Assembly: GCA_017620525.1 (NCBI GenBank)
Contig: JAGAUY010000053.1
Coordinates: 1 to 54,507, forward strand
Origin: Oscillospiraceae bacterium
GTDB taxonomy: Bacteria > Bacillota > Clostridia > Oscillospirales > Oscillospiraceae
Direction of reading: 5' to 3'
Length of the DNA stretch: 54,507 nucleotides
Under the pieces are notes generated by a model. It did not search any database. It worked only from the letters and a program-made list of their open reading frames with translations, and was not told the origin of the DNA. How positions within the stretch are numbered: the stretch's first letter is position 1; every line of letters begins with the position of its first letter. Below are positions 17,465 to 28,100 of this stretch, piece by piece. Both the position numbers and the translations under genes were made by a program.

Positions 17465-17493
17465 ATTATAGTGTGTATCGCACACTACGTCAA
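17465..17493 (-). promoter_or_regulatory. PadR promoter with embedded operator
   Basis: On the minus strand TTGACG (17493-17488), 17-nt spacer, TATAAT (17470-17465). The spacer is almost entirely TAGTGTG-CGATA-CACACTA (17487-17469), a perfect 7-bp palindrome. Binding there would block RNA polymerase, the usual mode of PadR autoregulation. Confidence 0.85.
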
Positions 17494-17497
17494 GTGT

Positions 17498-17528
17498 TTT
17501 TTGCGGATGGGGACTCCATCCGCAAAAA
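17498..17528. repeat. Perfect 13-bp inverted repeat between uvrB and the PadR promoter
   Basis: TTTTTGCGGATGG (17498-17510), 5-nt loop, CCATCCGCAAAAA (17516-17528). The T run is inside the stem on the 5' side and no T run follows on either strand, so it is not a canonical terminator, although it sits directly after the uvrB stop. Confidence 0.7.
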
Positions 17529-17529
17529 C

Positions 17530-19500
17530 TTATTTCACTCCATTTCCCCGCAGTTCGATGATCTGATCACGCAGCACCGCCGCATACTCGTATTCCATCA
17601 TCCGGGCAGCTTCCTTCATCTGCTTCTCCAGACGGGCGATTTCCTTCTCCTTCTCGGCCCTGGTCATCTTCACGCCGGTGCGTCCCTTCCGCTCTGCAGT
17701 GGGAGAGGATATCTCGATCAGATCCCGGACAGACTTGATGACCGTCTTGGGCACGATGCCATGGGCCTCATTGTAGGCATTCTGGATCTCACGACGTCGT
17801 GCCGTCTCATCCAGGGCAGCGCGCATGGAGGGCGTGATATTATCCGCGTACATAATGACCTTGCCGTCGGCATTTCGGGCAGCACGGCCGATGGTCTGAA
17901 TCAGACTGGTCTCGCTTCGCAGGAAGCCTTCCTTATCCGCGTCCAGAATCGCCACCAGACTGACCTCCGGCAGATCCAGACCCTCACGCAGCAGGTTGAT
18001 GCCCACAAGGACATCGAACTTCGCCATGCGCAGATCCCGGATGATCTCCATTCGCTCCATGGCACCGATGTCGGAGTGCATATATCGGACTTTGATGCCT
18101 GCCTTCTGCAGGTAAACGGTCAGGTCCTCCGCCATTTTCTTGGTCAGAGTGGTCACCAGCACCCGCTCGTTCCGGGCGGTGCGGGCATTGATCTCACCGA
18201 TCAGATCATCGATCTGACCATCGATGGGCCGCACCTCCACCTCCGGGTCCAGCAGACCCGTGGGGCGGATCACCTGCTCCACTGTCTGACCGGAGCGGGT
18301 GCGCTCATACTCCGCAGGTGTCGCGGAGACATAGATCACCTGATTGATCTTGCTGTCAAATTCCGTAAAATTCAGCGGACGGTTGTCATAAGCTGAAGGC
18401 AGGCGGAAGCCATAGTTTACCAGCGCGTCCTTGCGGCTCCGGTCTCCGGCATACATGGCCCGGCACTGGGGCAGCGTCACATGGCTCTCATCGATGAACA
18501 TCAGGAAATCGTCGGGGAAATAATCCAGCAGTGTGGTGGGCGGTGTGCCCGGCGCCCTACCCTGGATAACCCGGGAGTAATTCTCAATGCCGTTGCAGAA
18601 TCCGATCTCCGTCAGCATCTCCAGATCATAGGCAGTTCGCTGGGCGATGCGCTGCGCTTCGATCAGCTTGTCGTGGGCACGGAACCAGGCCACCTGTTCG
18701 TCACATTCCCGCTGGATGTCCATCATGGCCCTGTGGAGTTTTTCTTTGGATGCCACATAGTGACTGGCAGGATAAATTGCCACATGGTCCAGATACCGCT
18801 CCGCCATGCCGGAAACCGCGTTGATCTCCGAGATCCGGTCAATTTCATCGCCGAAAAACTCGATACGGATGGCCCTGCCGGACCAGTAAGCGGGGTATAT
18901 CTCCAGCGTGTCGCCGCGGACGCGGAATTTATTACGGGAAAAATCCAGGTCGTTGCGCTCATAACGGATCTCCGCCAGCTGCCGCAGAATATCGTCCAGC
19001 GGCCGTTCCTGACCCACACGGAGCGAAATCACCATGCTCTTATAGTCGATGGGGTCGCCCAGGCCGTACAGACAGCTGACAGAGGACACCACAATCACAT
19101 CCCGCCGTTCGAACAGCGCGGAGGTGGCGCTGTGGCGCAGGCGGTCGATCTCTTCGTTAACGGAAGCGTCCTTTTCAATATAGGTGTCCGTGTGGGCGAT
19201 ATAAGCTTCCGGCTGGTAGTAGTCGTAATAGGATATGAAATACTCCACCGCATTGTTTGGGAAAAACTCCCGGAACTCACTGCACAGCTGGGCCGCCAGG
19301 GTCTTGTTGTGGGCCAGCACCAGAGTGGGGCGGTTCAGTTTCTCGATAACGGATGCCATGGTGAAGGTCTTACCGGAGCCGGTGACGCCCAAAAGCGTCT
19401 GCTCCCGCAGACCCCAGTTGACACCGTTGACCAGTCCGGCAATGGCCTCCGGCTGATCACCGGAAGGGCGATAGTCCGATACTAATTTGAATCCATCCAT
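17530..19500 (-). CDS. uvrB: Excinuclease ABC subunit B
   Basis: A 656-residue UvrB, the damage-verifying helicase of nucleotide excision repair. Walker A GVTGSGKT near residue 38, the beta-hairpin region [11 protein letters not shown] at about 90, SSVSCLYG, helicase motifs [24 protein letters not shown] and QTIGRAARN, and the C-terminal UVR motif ([24 protein letters not shown]) are all present. The start at 19500 is preferred over an ATG two codons earlier because of GGAGG spacing (8 nt). It follows radC by 14 nt in the same direction, so the two form an operon; uvrA is separate, about 2 kb upstream. Confidence 0.98.
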   Translation of the reverse strand: MDGFKLVSDYRPSGDQPEAIAGLVNGVNWGLREQTLLGVTGSGKTFTMASVIEKLNRPTLVLAHNKTLAAQLCSEFREFFPNNAVEYFISYYDYYQPEAYIAHTDTYIEKDASVNEEIDRLRHSATSALFERRDVIVVSSVSCLYGLGDPIDYKSMVISLRVGQERPLDDILRQLAEIRYERNDLDFSRNKFRVRGDTLEIYPAYWSGRAIRIEFFGDEIDRISEINAVSGMAERYLDHVAIYPASHYVASKEKLHRAMMDIQRECDEQVAWFRAHDKLIEAQRIAQRTAYDLEMLTEIGFCNGIENYSRVIQGRAPGTPPTTLLDYFPDDFLMFIDESHVTLPQCRAMYAGDRSRKDALVNYGFRLPSAYDNRPLNFTEFDSKINQVIYVSATPAEYERTRSGQTVEQVIRPTGLLDPEVEVRPIDGQIDDLIGEINARTARNERVLVTTLTKKMAEDLTVYLQKAGIKVRYMHSDIGAMERMEIIRDLRMAKFDVLVGINLLREGLDLPEVSLVAILDADKEGFLRSETSLIQTIGRAARNADGKVIMYADNITPSMRAALDETARRREIQNAYNEAHGIVPKTVIKSVRDLIEISSPTAERKGRTGVKMTRAEKEKEIARLEKQMKEAARMMEYEYAAVLRDQIIELRGNGVK

Positions 19501-19514
19501 TGTCATCCCTCCTG

Positions 19515-20210
19515 TTACAGATTCAGCCGGTATTCTTCCGGATGGTAGAGTCCCGACTGACGCAGCGATACGAAATCATAGTCCGCCACGATGATATGAT
19601 CCACCAGAATAACTTCCACCGCATCCAGCGCCAGAGCCAGTCGGCGGGTGGTCTGGATATCCTCCTGAGACGGAGTTGCCACACCGCTGGGATGATTGTG
19701 TGCCAGGATCACAGAGGTTGCATTAACGCCGAGCGCCATCTGCACGATCCTGCGGATCGGAACAGCTGCAGAATTTACGCTGCCCTCTCCCACCTCCTTG
19801 CAGCAGATCAGTCTGCACTTGGCATCCAGACATAGCAGCATGACCGTCTCATTTCTGCGGTTGCGGAAGCGCTTTTCCAGGAATTTTCCACATTCATTGA
19901 TGGTATTCAGAATGATTTCTTTCGGCTTGTGGGTTTCATAGTAGCGCTCCAGCTGACCGATCAGCGTCAGAAATACGGCAGCGTTCGATCCGATTCCCTT
20001 CACCTTTTGCAGCTCTTCCGCAGGAGCCTGCAGGACCTGCGAGAGGCTGCCGAACTGGTCGATCAGCTCATGACCCAGCAGATTGGTATCGCCCCGGGGC
20101 AGGCAGTAGAACAAAAACAGCTCCAGGACCTCATGGGGCTGAAAAGAATCCAGTCCCTCTTCGAGAAATCTCTTCCTCAAACGCTCCCGATGTCCATCAT
20201 GTGCCGACAT
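19515..20210 (-). CDS. radC: RadC-family JAB/MPN domain protein
   Basis: A 231-residue RadC. The N-terminal about 100 residues hold the HhH-like region ([28 protein letters not shown] and VKGIGSNAA). The C-terminal JAB domain has the metalloprotease-like motif HNHPSG plus a downstream acidic residue (SQEDI). The start at 20210 follows AGGTG; longer frames upstream run into the divergent promoter. It is probably co-transcribed with uvrB. RadC was long annotated as a repair protein but its biochemical function is not established; linkage to uvrB is suggestive only. Confidence 0.93.
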   Translation of the reverse strand: MSAHDGHRERLRKRFLEEGLDSFQPHEVLELFLFYCLPRGDTNLLGHELIDQFGSLSQVLQAPAEELQKVKGIGSNAAVFLTLIGQLERYYETHKPKEIILNTINECGKFLEKRFRNRRNETVMLLCLDAKCRLICCKEVGEGSVNSAAVPIRRIVQMALGVNATSVILAHNHPSGVATPSQEDIQTTRRLALALDAVEVILVDHIIVADYDFVSLRQSGLYHPEEYRLNL

Positions 20211-20236
20211 ATTTTCACCTCTCGATTTGTTAACCC

Positions 20237-20265
20237 TTGCTATTTTTCTGCTTTTTCGATAGAAT
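20237..20265 (+). promoter_or_regulatory. Promoter of the kinase-like gene
   Basis: TTGCTA (20237-20242), 17-nt spacer, TAGAAT (20260-20265), in the divergent gap between radC and the kinase-like gene. Confidence 0.5.
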
Positions 20266-20349
20266 ATGGATAGCAGTCGATTCCCGTCGAAATTCCGGAC
20301 GGAAGTTTTCCGATATTCTGCGCAAGCTATCCCCACAAGGAGGATCGTC

Positions 20350-21411
20350 ATGGAACAATATACAGATGCAATGCAGATGATGGACCTGATGGTCCAGCCT
20401 GCATTTTGCGTCAAAAACGGCATCATCGTCAAAGTCAATGCCGGCGCCGCAGGTTATATGCTTGAAGAAGGCACCCCTGTCAGTGCACTTATGCAGACAG
20501 GGGCCCAAGAATACGCTGCCTTTTCCGGCGGATGCCTCTATCTGAATCTGAGTGTCTGCGGCCAGTTGCTGGGGTTTTCCGTGATCCGTCAGGCGGATCT
20601 GGACATCTTCCGGCTGGATCAGGAGTCGGATGCACCTGAACTGCGGGCCATGGCCCTCGCCGCCCGGGAATTGCGTGAACCCCTGGCAAATGTTATGCAT
20701 CTGACGAGGGAACTCCTGCCCGCCTCTTCCCAGCAGGCAGCGCAGCTCAACCGCGGTCTGTACCGGATGCTGCGGATCATCGGCAACATGTCCGACGCAG
20801 ACCGCTACTGCGCCGCCGGCACCGGTCATATGGAGTATCGGGATGTCTGCGCCGTGGTGGACGAGATCTTCGACAAAGCCGCCGCACTGGCGCAGCATGC
20901 AGATGTCTGCCTGACATATGAGGGCCACCCGGAATCGGTATGCTGTCTGACCGACAGCGAGAAACTGGAAAAAGCCATACTCAACATCATCTCCAACGCC
21001 CTCAAGTTCTCCCCAAAGGGAGGAACCATCGCAGCAAAGCTGACCCGTAAAGGCGACAAGCTGTACCTGAGCGTCCAGGACAGCGGCTGCGGCCTCAGCA
21101 ACAGCGTCCGTGGAAATCTCTTCTCCCGGCATACCCGCCAACCCGGTATAGAAGACGGTCAGTTCGGCATCGGACTGGGAATGGTCCTGATCCGCGCTGC
21201 CGCCGCGCTTCACGGCGGCACCGTGCTGGTGGACCAGCCGGCGCGGTGCGGGACCCGCATCACCATGACCCTGTCCATCCGTCAGAATACGGGCAGCATC
21301 GTCCGCTGCCCCGTAATGGGGATCGATTACTCCGGAGAACTGGATCCGGCGCTGATCGCCCTGTCCGATGTTCTTCCTGCGGATCTGTATGATCCGGAAA
21401 ATATTGATTGA
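20350..21411 (+). CDS. Soluble histidine-kinase-like protein lacking the phospho-acceptor histidine
   Basis: A 353-residue protein with AAGGAGG before its start and no membrane helix. Residues about 1-90 look like a small PAS-type sensor domain. The dimerisation helix reads ALAARELREPLANV (102-115); in true kinases this is xxHExRxPL, so the acceptor His is replaced by R106. The ATPase domain (about 200-318) is intact in outline: ILNIISNALKFSP (N box), VQDSGCGL (G1), FGIGLGMVLI (G2). About 30 C-terminal residues follow it. No response regulator is adjacent. It may be an ATP-binding signalling protein or a partner that phosphorylates or regulates another kinase. Confidence 0.75.
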   Translation: MEQYTDAMQMMDLMVQPAFCVKNGIIVKVNAGAAGYMLEEGTPVSALMQTGAQEYAAFSGGCLYLNLSVCGQLLGFSVIRQADLDIFRLDQESDAPELRAMALAARELREPLANVMHLTRELLPASSQQAAQLNRGLYRMLRIIGNMSDADRYCAAGTGHMEYRDVCAVVDEIFDKAAALAQHADVCLTYEGHPESVCCLTDSEKLEKAILNIISNALKFSPKGGTIAAKLTRKGDKLYLSVQDSGCGLSNSVRGNLFSRHTRQPGIEDGQFGIGLGMVLIRAAAALHGGTVLVDQPARCGTRITMTLSIRQNTGSIVRCPVMGIDYSGELDPALIALSDVLPADLYDPENID

Positions 21412-21416
21412 ATACC

Positions 21417-21450
21417 GCCTGACCTGCTTACCGCAGGTCAGGCTTCTTTG
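21417..21450 (+). terminator. Rho-independent terminator
   Basis: 11-bp perfect stem GCCTGACCTGC (21417-21427) / GCAGGTCAGGC (21433-21443) followed by TTCTTTGTT, between the convergent kinase-like gene and uvrA. Confidence 0.82.
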
Positions 21451-24273
21451 TTACAGATAATTCTTCAGATACTGTCCTGTGTAGCTGCCTTCCACAGCAG
21501 CCACTTCCTCCGGCGTGCCGGAAGCTACCACATAGCCGCCCTGGTCGCCGCCTTCGGGGCCAAGATCGATGATGTGGTCTGCCGTCTTGATGACGTCCAG
21601 ATTGTGTTCGATCACCAGCACCGTATTGCCTGCCTCCACCAGCTTCTGCAGCACCTCAATAAGCTTGTGCACATCCGCTGCATGCAGGCCGGTAGTCGGT
21701 TCATCCAGAATATAGATAGTCTTTCCGGTGGAAACTCTGGCAAGCTCCGTCGCCAGCTTTACACGCTGCGCTTCACCGCCGGAAAGGGTGGTGCTGGACT
21801 GTCCAAGCTTCACATACCCCAGGCCGACTTCCACCATGGTCTGGACTTTCCGGCGAATCTTGGGCAGATTCTCAAAGAAATCCACCGCTTCTTCCGCGGT
21901 CATATCCAGAACCTGGGAGATATTCTTGCCCTTATACTGGACTTCCAGAGTCTCTCGGTTATAGCGCGCGCCTTTGCAGACCTCGCAGGGAACGTAAACA
22001 TCCGCCAGGAAATGCATCTCAATCTTCACAAGGCCATCGCCGCAGCAGGCTTCGCACCGGCCGCCCTTCACATTGAAGCTGAACCGGCCGGGTCCGTAGC
22101 CACGCATCTTGGCATCGGCAGTGGAGGCAAAGAGATCACGGATGTCATTGAACAAGCTCGTATAGGTTGCAGGATTGGAGCGGGGTGTTCTGCCAATGGG
22201 ACTCTGGTCGATGTCAATGACCTTGTCCAGATACTCCATGCCTTCCACGCTGTCGCACAGGCCGGGCCGGGTACGGGCATGGTTCAGTTTGCCAAGCAGC
22301 GTCTTGTTCAGCACTTCATTGACCAGGCTGGATTTGCCGGAACCGGATACGCCGGTAACACAGGTCAGTGTCCCCAGCGGTATCGTGACATCCACATTTT
22401 TCAGATTATTCTCCCGGGCACCAGTGACCTTCAGATATTCTCCATTGCCGGTCCGCCGGCGGGAGGGCACCGGAATTTTCTTAAAGCCGGACAGATACTG
22501 ACCTGTCACAGACCGGGGACAATCGATGATATCCTGCAGCGGGCCTGCCGCCACGATCTCACCGCCGTGACTGCCGGCACCGGGACCGACGTCCACAATA
22601 AAGTCCGCCGCCCGCATGGTGTCCTCATCGTGCTCTACCACAATCAGGGTATTGCCCAGATCCCGCAGATGCTTGAGGGTTCCCAGCAGCTTGTCGTTAT
22701 CCCGCTGATGCAGACCGATGGAAGGCTCGTCCAGAATATACAGCACACCCATCAGGGAAGAACCGATCTGGGTGGCCAGGCGGATTCTCTGACTCTCGCC
22801 GCCGGACAGCGTCGCCGCCGCACGGGACAGCGTCAGATAACTCAGACCCACATCCGTCAGGAATTTCAGTCGGGATTTGATTTCCCGGACGATCTGCTCC
22901 GCAACGGTAGCCATATTGCCCTCCAGGCGGAGATTCTCCATAAAGTTCAGCTCATCGGCAATGCTCATGCGGCAGAACTCCATGATGCCCATGCCGCCCA
23001 CCGTCACCGCCCGGGCGATATCCGAAAGGCGGTCGCCGCCGCACTGGGGGCAGGGCGCGGAGGCCATGCATTCCTCCAGCTCCTTCCGGGCTGCGTCGGA
23101 CTGTGTCTCCTTATACCGCCGGGAAATGTTGTTCATGATGCCCTCGAAGGGCTGCTCCAGAACACCCATGCCGTTGCCCCGGTTATAGCTCATCTTCAGC
23201 TTCTCGCCTTTGGTGCCGTACAGAATCACGTCCTTCGCTTCCTCGGAAAGCTCGGAGAACGGCACGCTCAGGGAAAAATGGTATTTCTTTGCCAGCGCCT
23301 CAAAATACATCCGGAACACACTGTCGGTCCGGGCACTCTGCCAGCCGGAGGCCTGAATGGCGCCCTCCAGAACAGACTTACTCTTATCCGGGATCACCAG
23401 ATCCGGATCTGCCACCAGCCGGAATCCAAGACCCGTGCAGGAAGGGCAGGCGCCGGCGGGGTTATTGAAGGAGAACATTCTCGGCTCCAACTCCGTCAGG
23501 CTGATACCGCAGTCCTCACAGGCATAATTCTGGGAAAAACTCAGCTCTTCTCCGGTGCCAGGCAGCTCGATAATCACGAGTCCGCCGGAATGGGAGCAGG
23601 CGGTCTCGATGGAATCCGTCAGGCGGCGGCGAAGGCCTTCTTTCAGAACGAGGCGGTCCACCACCAGTTCGATGCTGTGCTTCTTGTTCTTTTCAAGCTT
23701 GATCTGTTCCGTCAGATCGTAGAGGATACCGTCCACCCGGACACGGGCAAAGCCCTGCTTCCGGGCATCCTCAAAGACCTTTACATGCTCACCCTTCTTC
23801 GCCCGGATCACCGGGGACAGGACAATGAATCTGGTGCCAATGCCCAGAGCCTCCACCCGGTCCACGATCTGGTCGATGGTCTGCCGGGAGATCTCTTTGC
23901 CGCACTTGGGGCAGTGAGGGATACCCACTCTCGCCCACAGAAGCCGCAGGTAGTCATAGATCTCCGTCACCGTACCGACGGTGGAGCGGGGATTTTTGGA
24001 AGTGGTCTTCTGATCGATGGATATGGCGGGAGAAAGACCATCGATGGAATCCACATCAGGCTTGTCCATCTGGCCCAGAAACTGCCGGGCATAGGAGCTG
24101 AGCGACTCCACATACCGCCGCTGACCTTCGGCATAAATGGTATCGAAAGCCAGACTGGATTTGCCGGAGCCGGACAGTCCCGTGAATACCACCAGCGCGT
24201 CTCTGGGGATAGTCAGGTCAATGTTCTTCAGATTGTTTTCTCTTGCACCCTGGATGCGAATCTTATCATTCAT
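21451..24273 (-). CDS. uvrA: Excinuclease ABC subunit A
   Basis: A 940-residue UvrA, the ATPase dimer that first finds lesions in nucleotide excision repair. Two ABC modules are visible: Walker [10 protein letters not shown] (32-40) and GVSGSGKSS in the second half, signatures [12 protein letters not shown] and [12 protein letters not shown], Walker B YILDEPS and YILDEPT. Zinc-binding cysteines occur in [12 protein letters not shown] and [12 protein letters not shown]. Full family length. It is monocistronic from a good promoter at about 24312-24340. No obvious LexA palindrome was seen in that promoter. Confidence 0.98.
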   Translation of the reverse strand: MNDKIRIQGARENNLKNIDLTIPRDALVVFTGLSGSGKSSLAFDTIYAEGQRRYVESLSSYARQFLGQMDKPDVDSIDGLSPAISIDQKTTSKNPRSTVGTVTEIYDYLRLLWARVGIPHCPKCGKEISRQTIDQIVDRVEALGIGTRFIVLSPVIRAKKGEHVKVFEDARKQGFARVRVDGILYDLTEQIKLEKNKKHSIELVVDRLVLKEGLRRRLTDSIETACSHSGGLVIIELPGTGEELSFSQNYACEDCGISLTELEPRMFSFNNPAGACPSCTGLGFRLVADPDLVIPDKSKSVLEGAIQASGWQSARTDSVFRMYFEALAKKYHFSLSVPFSELSEEAKDVILYGTKGEKLKMSYNRGNGMGVLEQPFEGIMNNISRRYKETQSDAARKELEECMASAPCPQCGGDRLSDIARAVTVGGMGIMEFCRMSIADELNFMENLRLEGNMATVAEQIVREIKSRLKFLTDVGLSYLTLSRAAATLSGGESQRIRLATQIGSSLMGVLYILDEPSIGLHQRDNDKLLGTLKHLRDLGNTLIVVEHDEDTMRAADFIVDVGPGAGSHGGEIVAAGPLQDIIDCPRSVTGQYLSGFKKIPVPSRRRTGNGEYLKVTGARENNLKNVDVTIPLGTLTCVTGVSGSGKSSLVNEVLNKTLLGKLNHARTRPGLCDSVEGMEYLDKVIDIDQSPIGRTPRSNPATYTSLFNDIRDLFASTADAKMRGYGPGRFSFNVKGGRCEACCGDGLVKIEMHFLADVYVPCEVCKGARYNRETLEVQYKGKNISQVLDMTAEEAVDFFENLPKIRRKVQTMVEVGLGYVKLGQSSTTLSGGEAQRVKLATELARVSTGKTIYILDEPTTGLHAADVHKLIEVLQKLVEAGNTVLVIEHNLDVIKTADHIIDLGPEGGDQGGYVVASGTPEEVAAVEGSYTGQYLKNYL

Positions 24274-24311
24274 AAGCTGCTCCTGTAATTAATGAGAATT
24301 TTGTGTCCTAT

Positions 24312-24340
24312 ATTATACCACATACCAGTTCTGTTCACAA
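24312..24340 (-). promoter_or_regulatory. Promoter of uvrA
   Basis: On the minus strand TTGTGA (24340-24335), 17-nt spacer, TATAAT (24317-24312), then ACAGGAG before the start. Confidence 0.7.
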
Positions 24341-24416
24341 GAGGAAATGCAAACAAAATTTCGCATCACTCGGAATGCCTGCACAGGCACTGCCTGGTAA
24401 AGTGTAATTTGATGTA

Positions 24417-24445
24417 TTGTTTTTCCGAAAATTTCATGATATACT
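24417..24445 (+). promoter_or_regulatory. Promoter of pth
   Basis: TTGTTT (24417-24422), 17-nt spacer, TATACT (24440-24445). Confidence 0.55.
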
Positions 24446-24498
24446 ATATGTGGTAGAATTTGCGCCAAAATACTTATGAATTGAATGGTATACTCATC

Positions 24499-25077
24499 AT
24501 GAATGAAACATGGTTAATTGTCGGCCTGGGCAATCCCGGCCGTGAATATGAAAAGACCCGCCACAACTGCGGTTTCCGCGCAATCGACGCACTGGCCGAT
24601 TCTCTGGGCTGCAGGATCGATAAGGCAAAATTCCAGGGCCTCTACGGTCAGGTGAATTATAAGGGCAAGAAACTGATGCTGCTGAAGCCCCAGACCTTTA
24701 TGAACCTGTCTGGTCGGTCCGTGCTGCAGCTGTCCGCTTATTTCAACATCCCCCCTGCCCGGATTATCGTCATGTTCGACGATATTTCCCTGGTGCCCGG
24801 CAGACTGCGCGTCCGGGCTGACGGCTCCGCCGGCGGACACAACGGCATCAAGTCCATCATCCAGGAAATCGGCTCCCAGGCTTTCCCCCGGGTCAAGATC
24901 GGCGTCGGCGCCAAACCCAGTCCCGAATTCGATCTGGCAGACTGGGTGCTGTCCACTTTCTCCGCCAGCGAGGAAAAGGCTCTGAAAAACGCGCTGGAAT
25001 GGGCCGGTGAAGCCGCCCTTGCCATCATCGAGCATGGTGTTCCCGAAGCAGCCAACCGTTACAACGGAAAACAGTAA
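24499..25077 (+). CDS. pth: Peptidyl-tRNA hydrolase
   Basis: A 192-residue Pth that releases tRNA from peptidyl-tRNA that has dropped off ribosomes. Signatures: IVGLGNPGREYEKTRHNCGF with the catalytic His, LLKPQTFMNLSG, MFDDISLVPGRLRVRADGSAGGHNG in successive order, and the KIGVG segment. The start at 24499 is chosen by alignment to the family start (MNETWLIVGLGN); no clear Shine-Dalgarno is seen there. The gene order pth-mfd is common in Firmicutes. An 85-nt gap with a 10-bp hairpin (CGGAAAGGGG/CCCCTTTCCG, 25094-25122) separates it from mfd. Confidence 0.96.
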   Translation: MNETWLIVGLGNPGREYEKTRHNCGFRAIDALADSLGCRIDKAKFQGLYGQVNYKGKKLMLLKPQTFMNLSGRSVLQLSAYFNIPPARIIVMFDDISLVPGRLRVRADGSAGGHNGIKSIIQEIGSQAFPRVKIGVGAKPSPEFDLADWVLSTFSASEEKALKNALEWAGEAALAIIEHGVPEAANRYNGKQ

Positions 25078-25162
25078 CATAATCCGATCATCACGGAAAG
25101 GGGTGGAATATTCCCCTTTCCGCATTGCCACGTGCGGGCAATCCCCGCCGTCGAGGTGAACT

Positions 25163-28100
25163 ATGGAAAAACTCTTATCCATCCTGAAAACGATCCCTGA
25201 ATATGCTTCCCTGCTGGAATCCCTGTCCCGGGGAGAGAGCGCCGCGGTCACCGGCATCGGTCAGATCAACAGAAGCCACATGATCGCGGGCCTGACCACG
25301 CACACTTCTGCGCCCATCGTTGTCATCTGCCAGGATGACATCGCTGCCCGACGGCTCCAGGAAGAACTGAAGAGCTTCCTGGCCAATTCCGCGCCCATCT
25401 TCCCCAGCCGGGAACTGACATTCTATGACGCGGCCGTTGTTTCCCGGGCCTGGGAGCAGAAACGTCTGCGTCAACTCTACGACCTTGCCCGGAGCAATAC
25501 CCCTGTGCAAATCTTCACCTGGGAGTCTCTGAGTCAGCGGACCATGCCCAGGGCGGTACTGATGAATGCCGCCTTCACACTGGAAGTCGGCACGGAATAC
25601 CGGCTGGAAGACCTGCTGGAGCGCCTGGTGTCCTCCGGCTACAGCCGCTGCGGCATGGTGGAAGGCCCCGGTCAGTTTGCCCTTCGCGGCGGTATCCTGG
25701 ACATCTATTCCCCTGCCGCCGACCGCCCCGTCCGTGTGGAATTCTTCGGCGACGAACTGGATACCATGGGTTATTTTGACCCGGACACCCAGCGGCGTAC
25801 GGACAATATCGAATCCATGGTGGTCCTGCCTGTGGGCGAGACCCAACCCCGGCTCCATCCCGGCGGCATGGAAGGACTGTGCGCGGATATCTCCCGGCTG
25901 ATCGCACGGCAGAAGCGGCGCAAGAATATCAACGAAGATCTGGTGGCAACATTGACCAAGGATCTGGAAAAATATGAAAACGGACTGCAAAATTCCGCTT
26001 CCGACCGGTATATGGCTCTGATCTATCCGGAAATGGCCACCGCCATGGACTTCATCCCGGCGGATGCCTCTGTTGTGCTCTGCGATCAGGGCAACCTGCG
26101 CCGGGCCGCCCGGACCCGCTCCGACGAGATGGGTTTGCAGCTGGACAGCCTGCTGCAGGCAGGACTGGTTGCCGGTGAACTGTGCGACTATGTGTGCCAG
26201 TGGGAGGATTTCTGCACCGGACTGCGTGGCCGCACCTGCATCTATTTCGATGCCTTCGGCGGCACCTCCTATCCCGAGGACTGTCCGCCCAAGACCCTGC
26301 TTCCCATGACCGCCAAGCAGCTGCCCAGCTACGGCGGAAACCTGGACACTGCCGCCACAGACCTGGCCCACTACCAGAAAATGGAGTTCGGCAGTCTGGT
26401 CCTCTGCGGCACCCGCCGCAGAGCGGAGCTGCTGCAGGAAATGCTCAGTGCCAAGGGACTGTCCAGCTTTATCGCGATTCCCCTGAACACCATGCCCAAA
26501 GCCGGACAGATCCTCCTTGCCGAGGGAACGATCCCCTACGGCATGGAATACCCCAACTCCCGGCTGGCAATCCTGACGGAGGGTCAGCTCATTGCCAAAC
26601 AGGCCCCAAAACGGAAGGCAGCCTCCAAAAAGACCGGTTCCACCAACCGTCAGAAGCTCAATTCCTTCACAGACCTGACTCCCGGCGATCTGGTGGTCCA
26701 CGAGAACTACGGCATCGGCCGGTTTGTGGCCATGGAGCAGATCAAGATGGACGGTGCCGTCAAGGACTACATCAAAATCGCCTACCAGGGTTCTGATACC
26801 CTGTTCGTCCCCGCCACCCAGCTGGATCTGGTGAGCAAATATATCGGCGGCGGCGGTGAGGACACCAATGTCAAGCTGAACAAAATCGGCTCCGATGCCT
26901 GGCAGAAAACCAAAGCCAAGGCGCGAAAAGCCGCCAAGGATATGGCCGGCGAGCTGATCAAGCTCTATGCCGCCCGGAAACGTCAGGAGGGCTTCGCCTT
27001 CGCCGCCGACTCCCCCTGGCAGCGGGAATTTGAGGACAATTTCCCCTACCCAGAGACCGACGATCAGCTGCGCTGCATCGCCGACATCAAGCACGATATG
27101 GAATCCCCCATCCCTATGGACCGGCTTCTTTGCGGTGACGTAGGCTTCGGCAAGACCGAAGTGGCTCTGCGTGCTGTTATGAAAGCTGTTATGGATGGCA
27201 AGCAGGTGGCGATCCTCGTCCCCACCACCGTGCTGGCGCAGCAGCATTATCAGACCGCTGTAAGCCGGTTCCGCGGCTTCCCGGTAAATATCGACGTGCT
27301 CAGCCGGTTCCGCACCGCTGCCCAGCAGCGCCAGACGCTGATGAACCTGCGGGCAGGCAGCGTGGACCTGATTATCGGCACCCATAAGCTGATCCAGAAA
27401 AGCGTGGAATACAAGGATCTCGGCCTTCTGATCATCGACGAGGAGCAGCGCTTCGGCGTCAGCCACAAAGAGCGGCTGAAGGAAATCTCCAAGGGTGTGG
27501 ACGTGCTGACCCTCTCTGCCACTCCCATACCCAGAACACTGAATATGGCCCTCTCCGGCATCCGCGATATGTCCACCATCGAAGAGCCTCCCGCCGACCG
27601 GTATCCGGTCCAGACCTTCGTCATGGAGCATAACAACGCCATCATCGACGATGCCATCCGCCGGGAGATCGAGCGGGGCGGACAGGTCTATTACCTGCAC
27701 AACCGGGTGGAGACCATCGATCAGGTGGCATCTGCCATGCAGCGCCGGATTCCCGGTCTGAGCGTGGCCGTTGCCCACGGACAGATGAGCGAAGAAGCCC
27801 TGGGCGATGTGATGCATGCCATGGCTGACGGCGATATCCAGGTGCTGGTGTGCACCACCATCATCGAGACCGGACTGGACATTCCCAATGCCAACACACT
27901 GATCATTGAGAACGCGGACCGCTTCGGCCTGTCCCAGCTGCACCAGCTTCGGGGCCGCGTTGGCCGTTCCACCCGCCATGCCTATGCCTATTTCACTTAC
28001 CGTCCCGACAAGCAGCTGTCGGAAGTCGCGGAGAAGCGCCTGAGCGCCATCCGTGATTTTGCGGAATTCGGCTCCGGCTTCAAGATCGCCATGCGCGACC

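Noticed and set aside
21448-24288. A 946-codon plus-strand frame opposite uvrA
   Set aside because: Antisense shadow of uvrA, no initiation signal, no family features.
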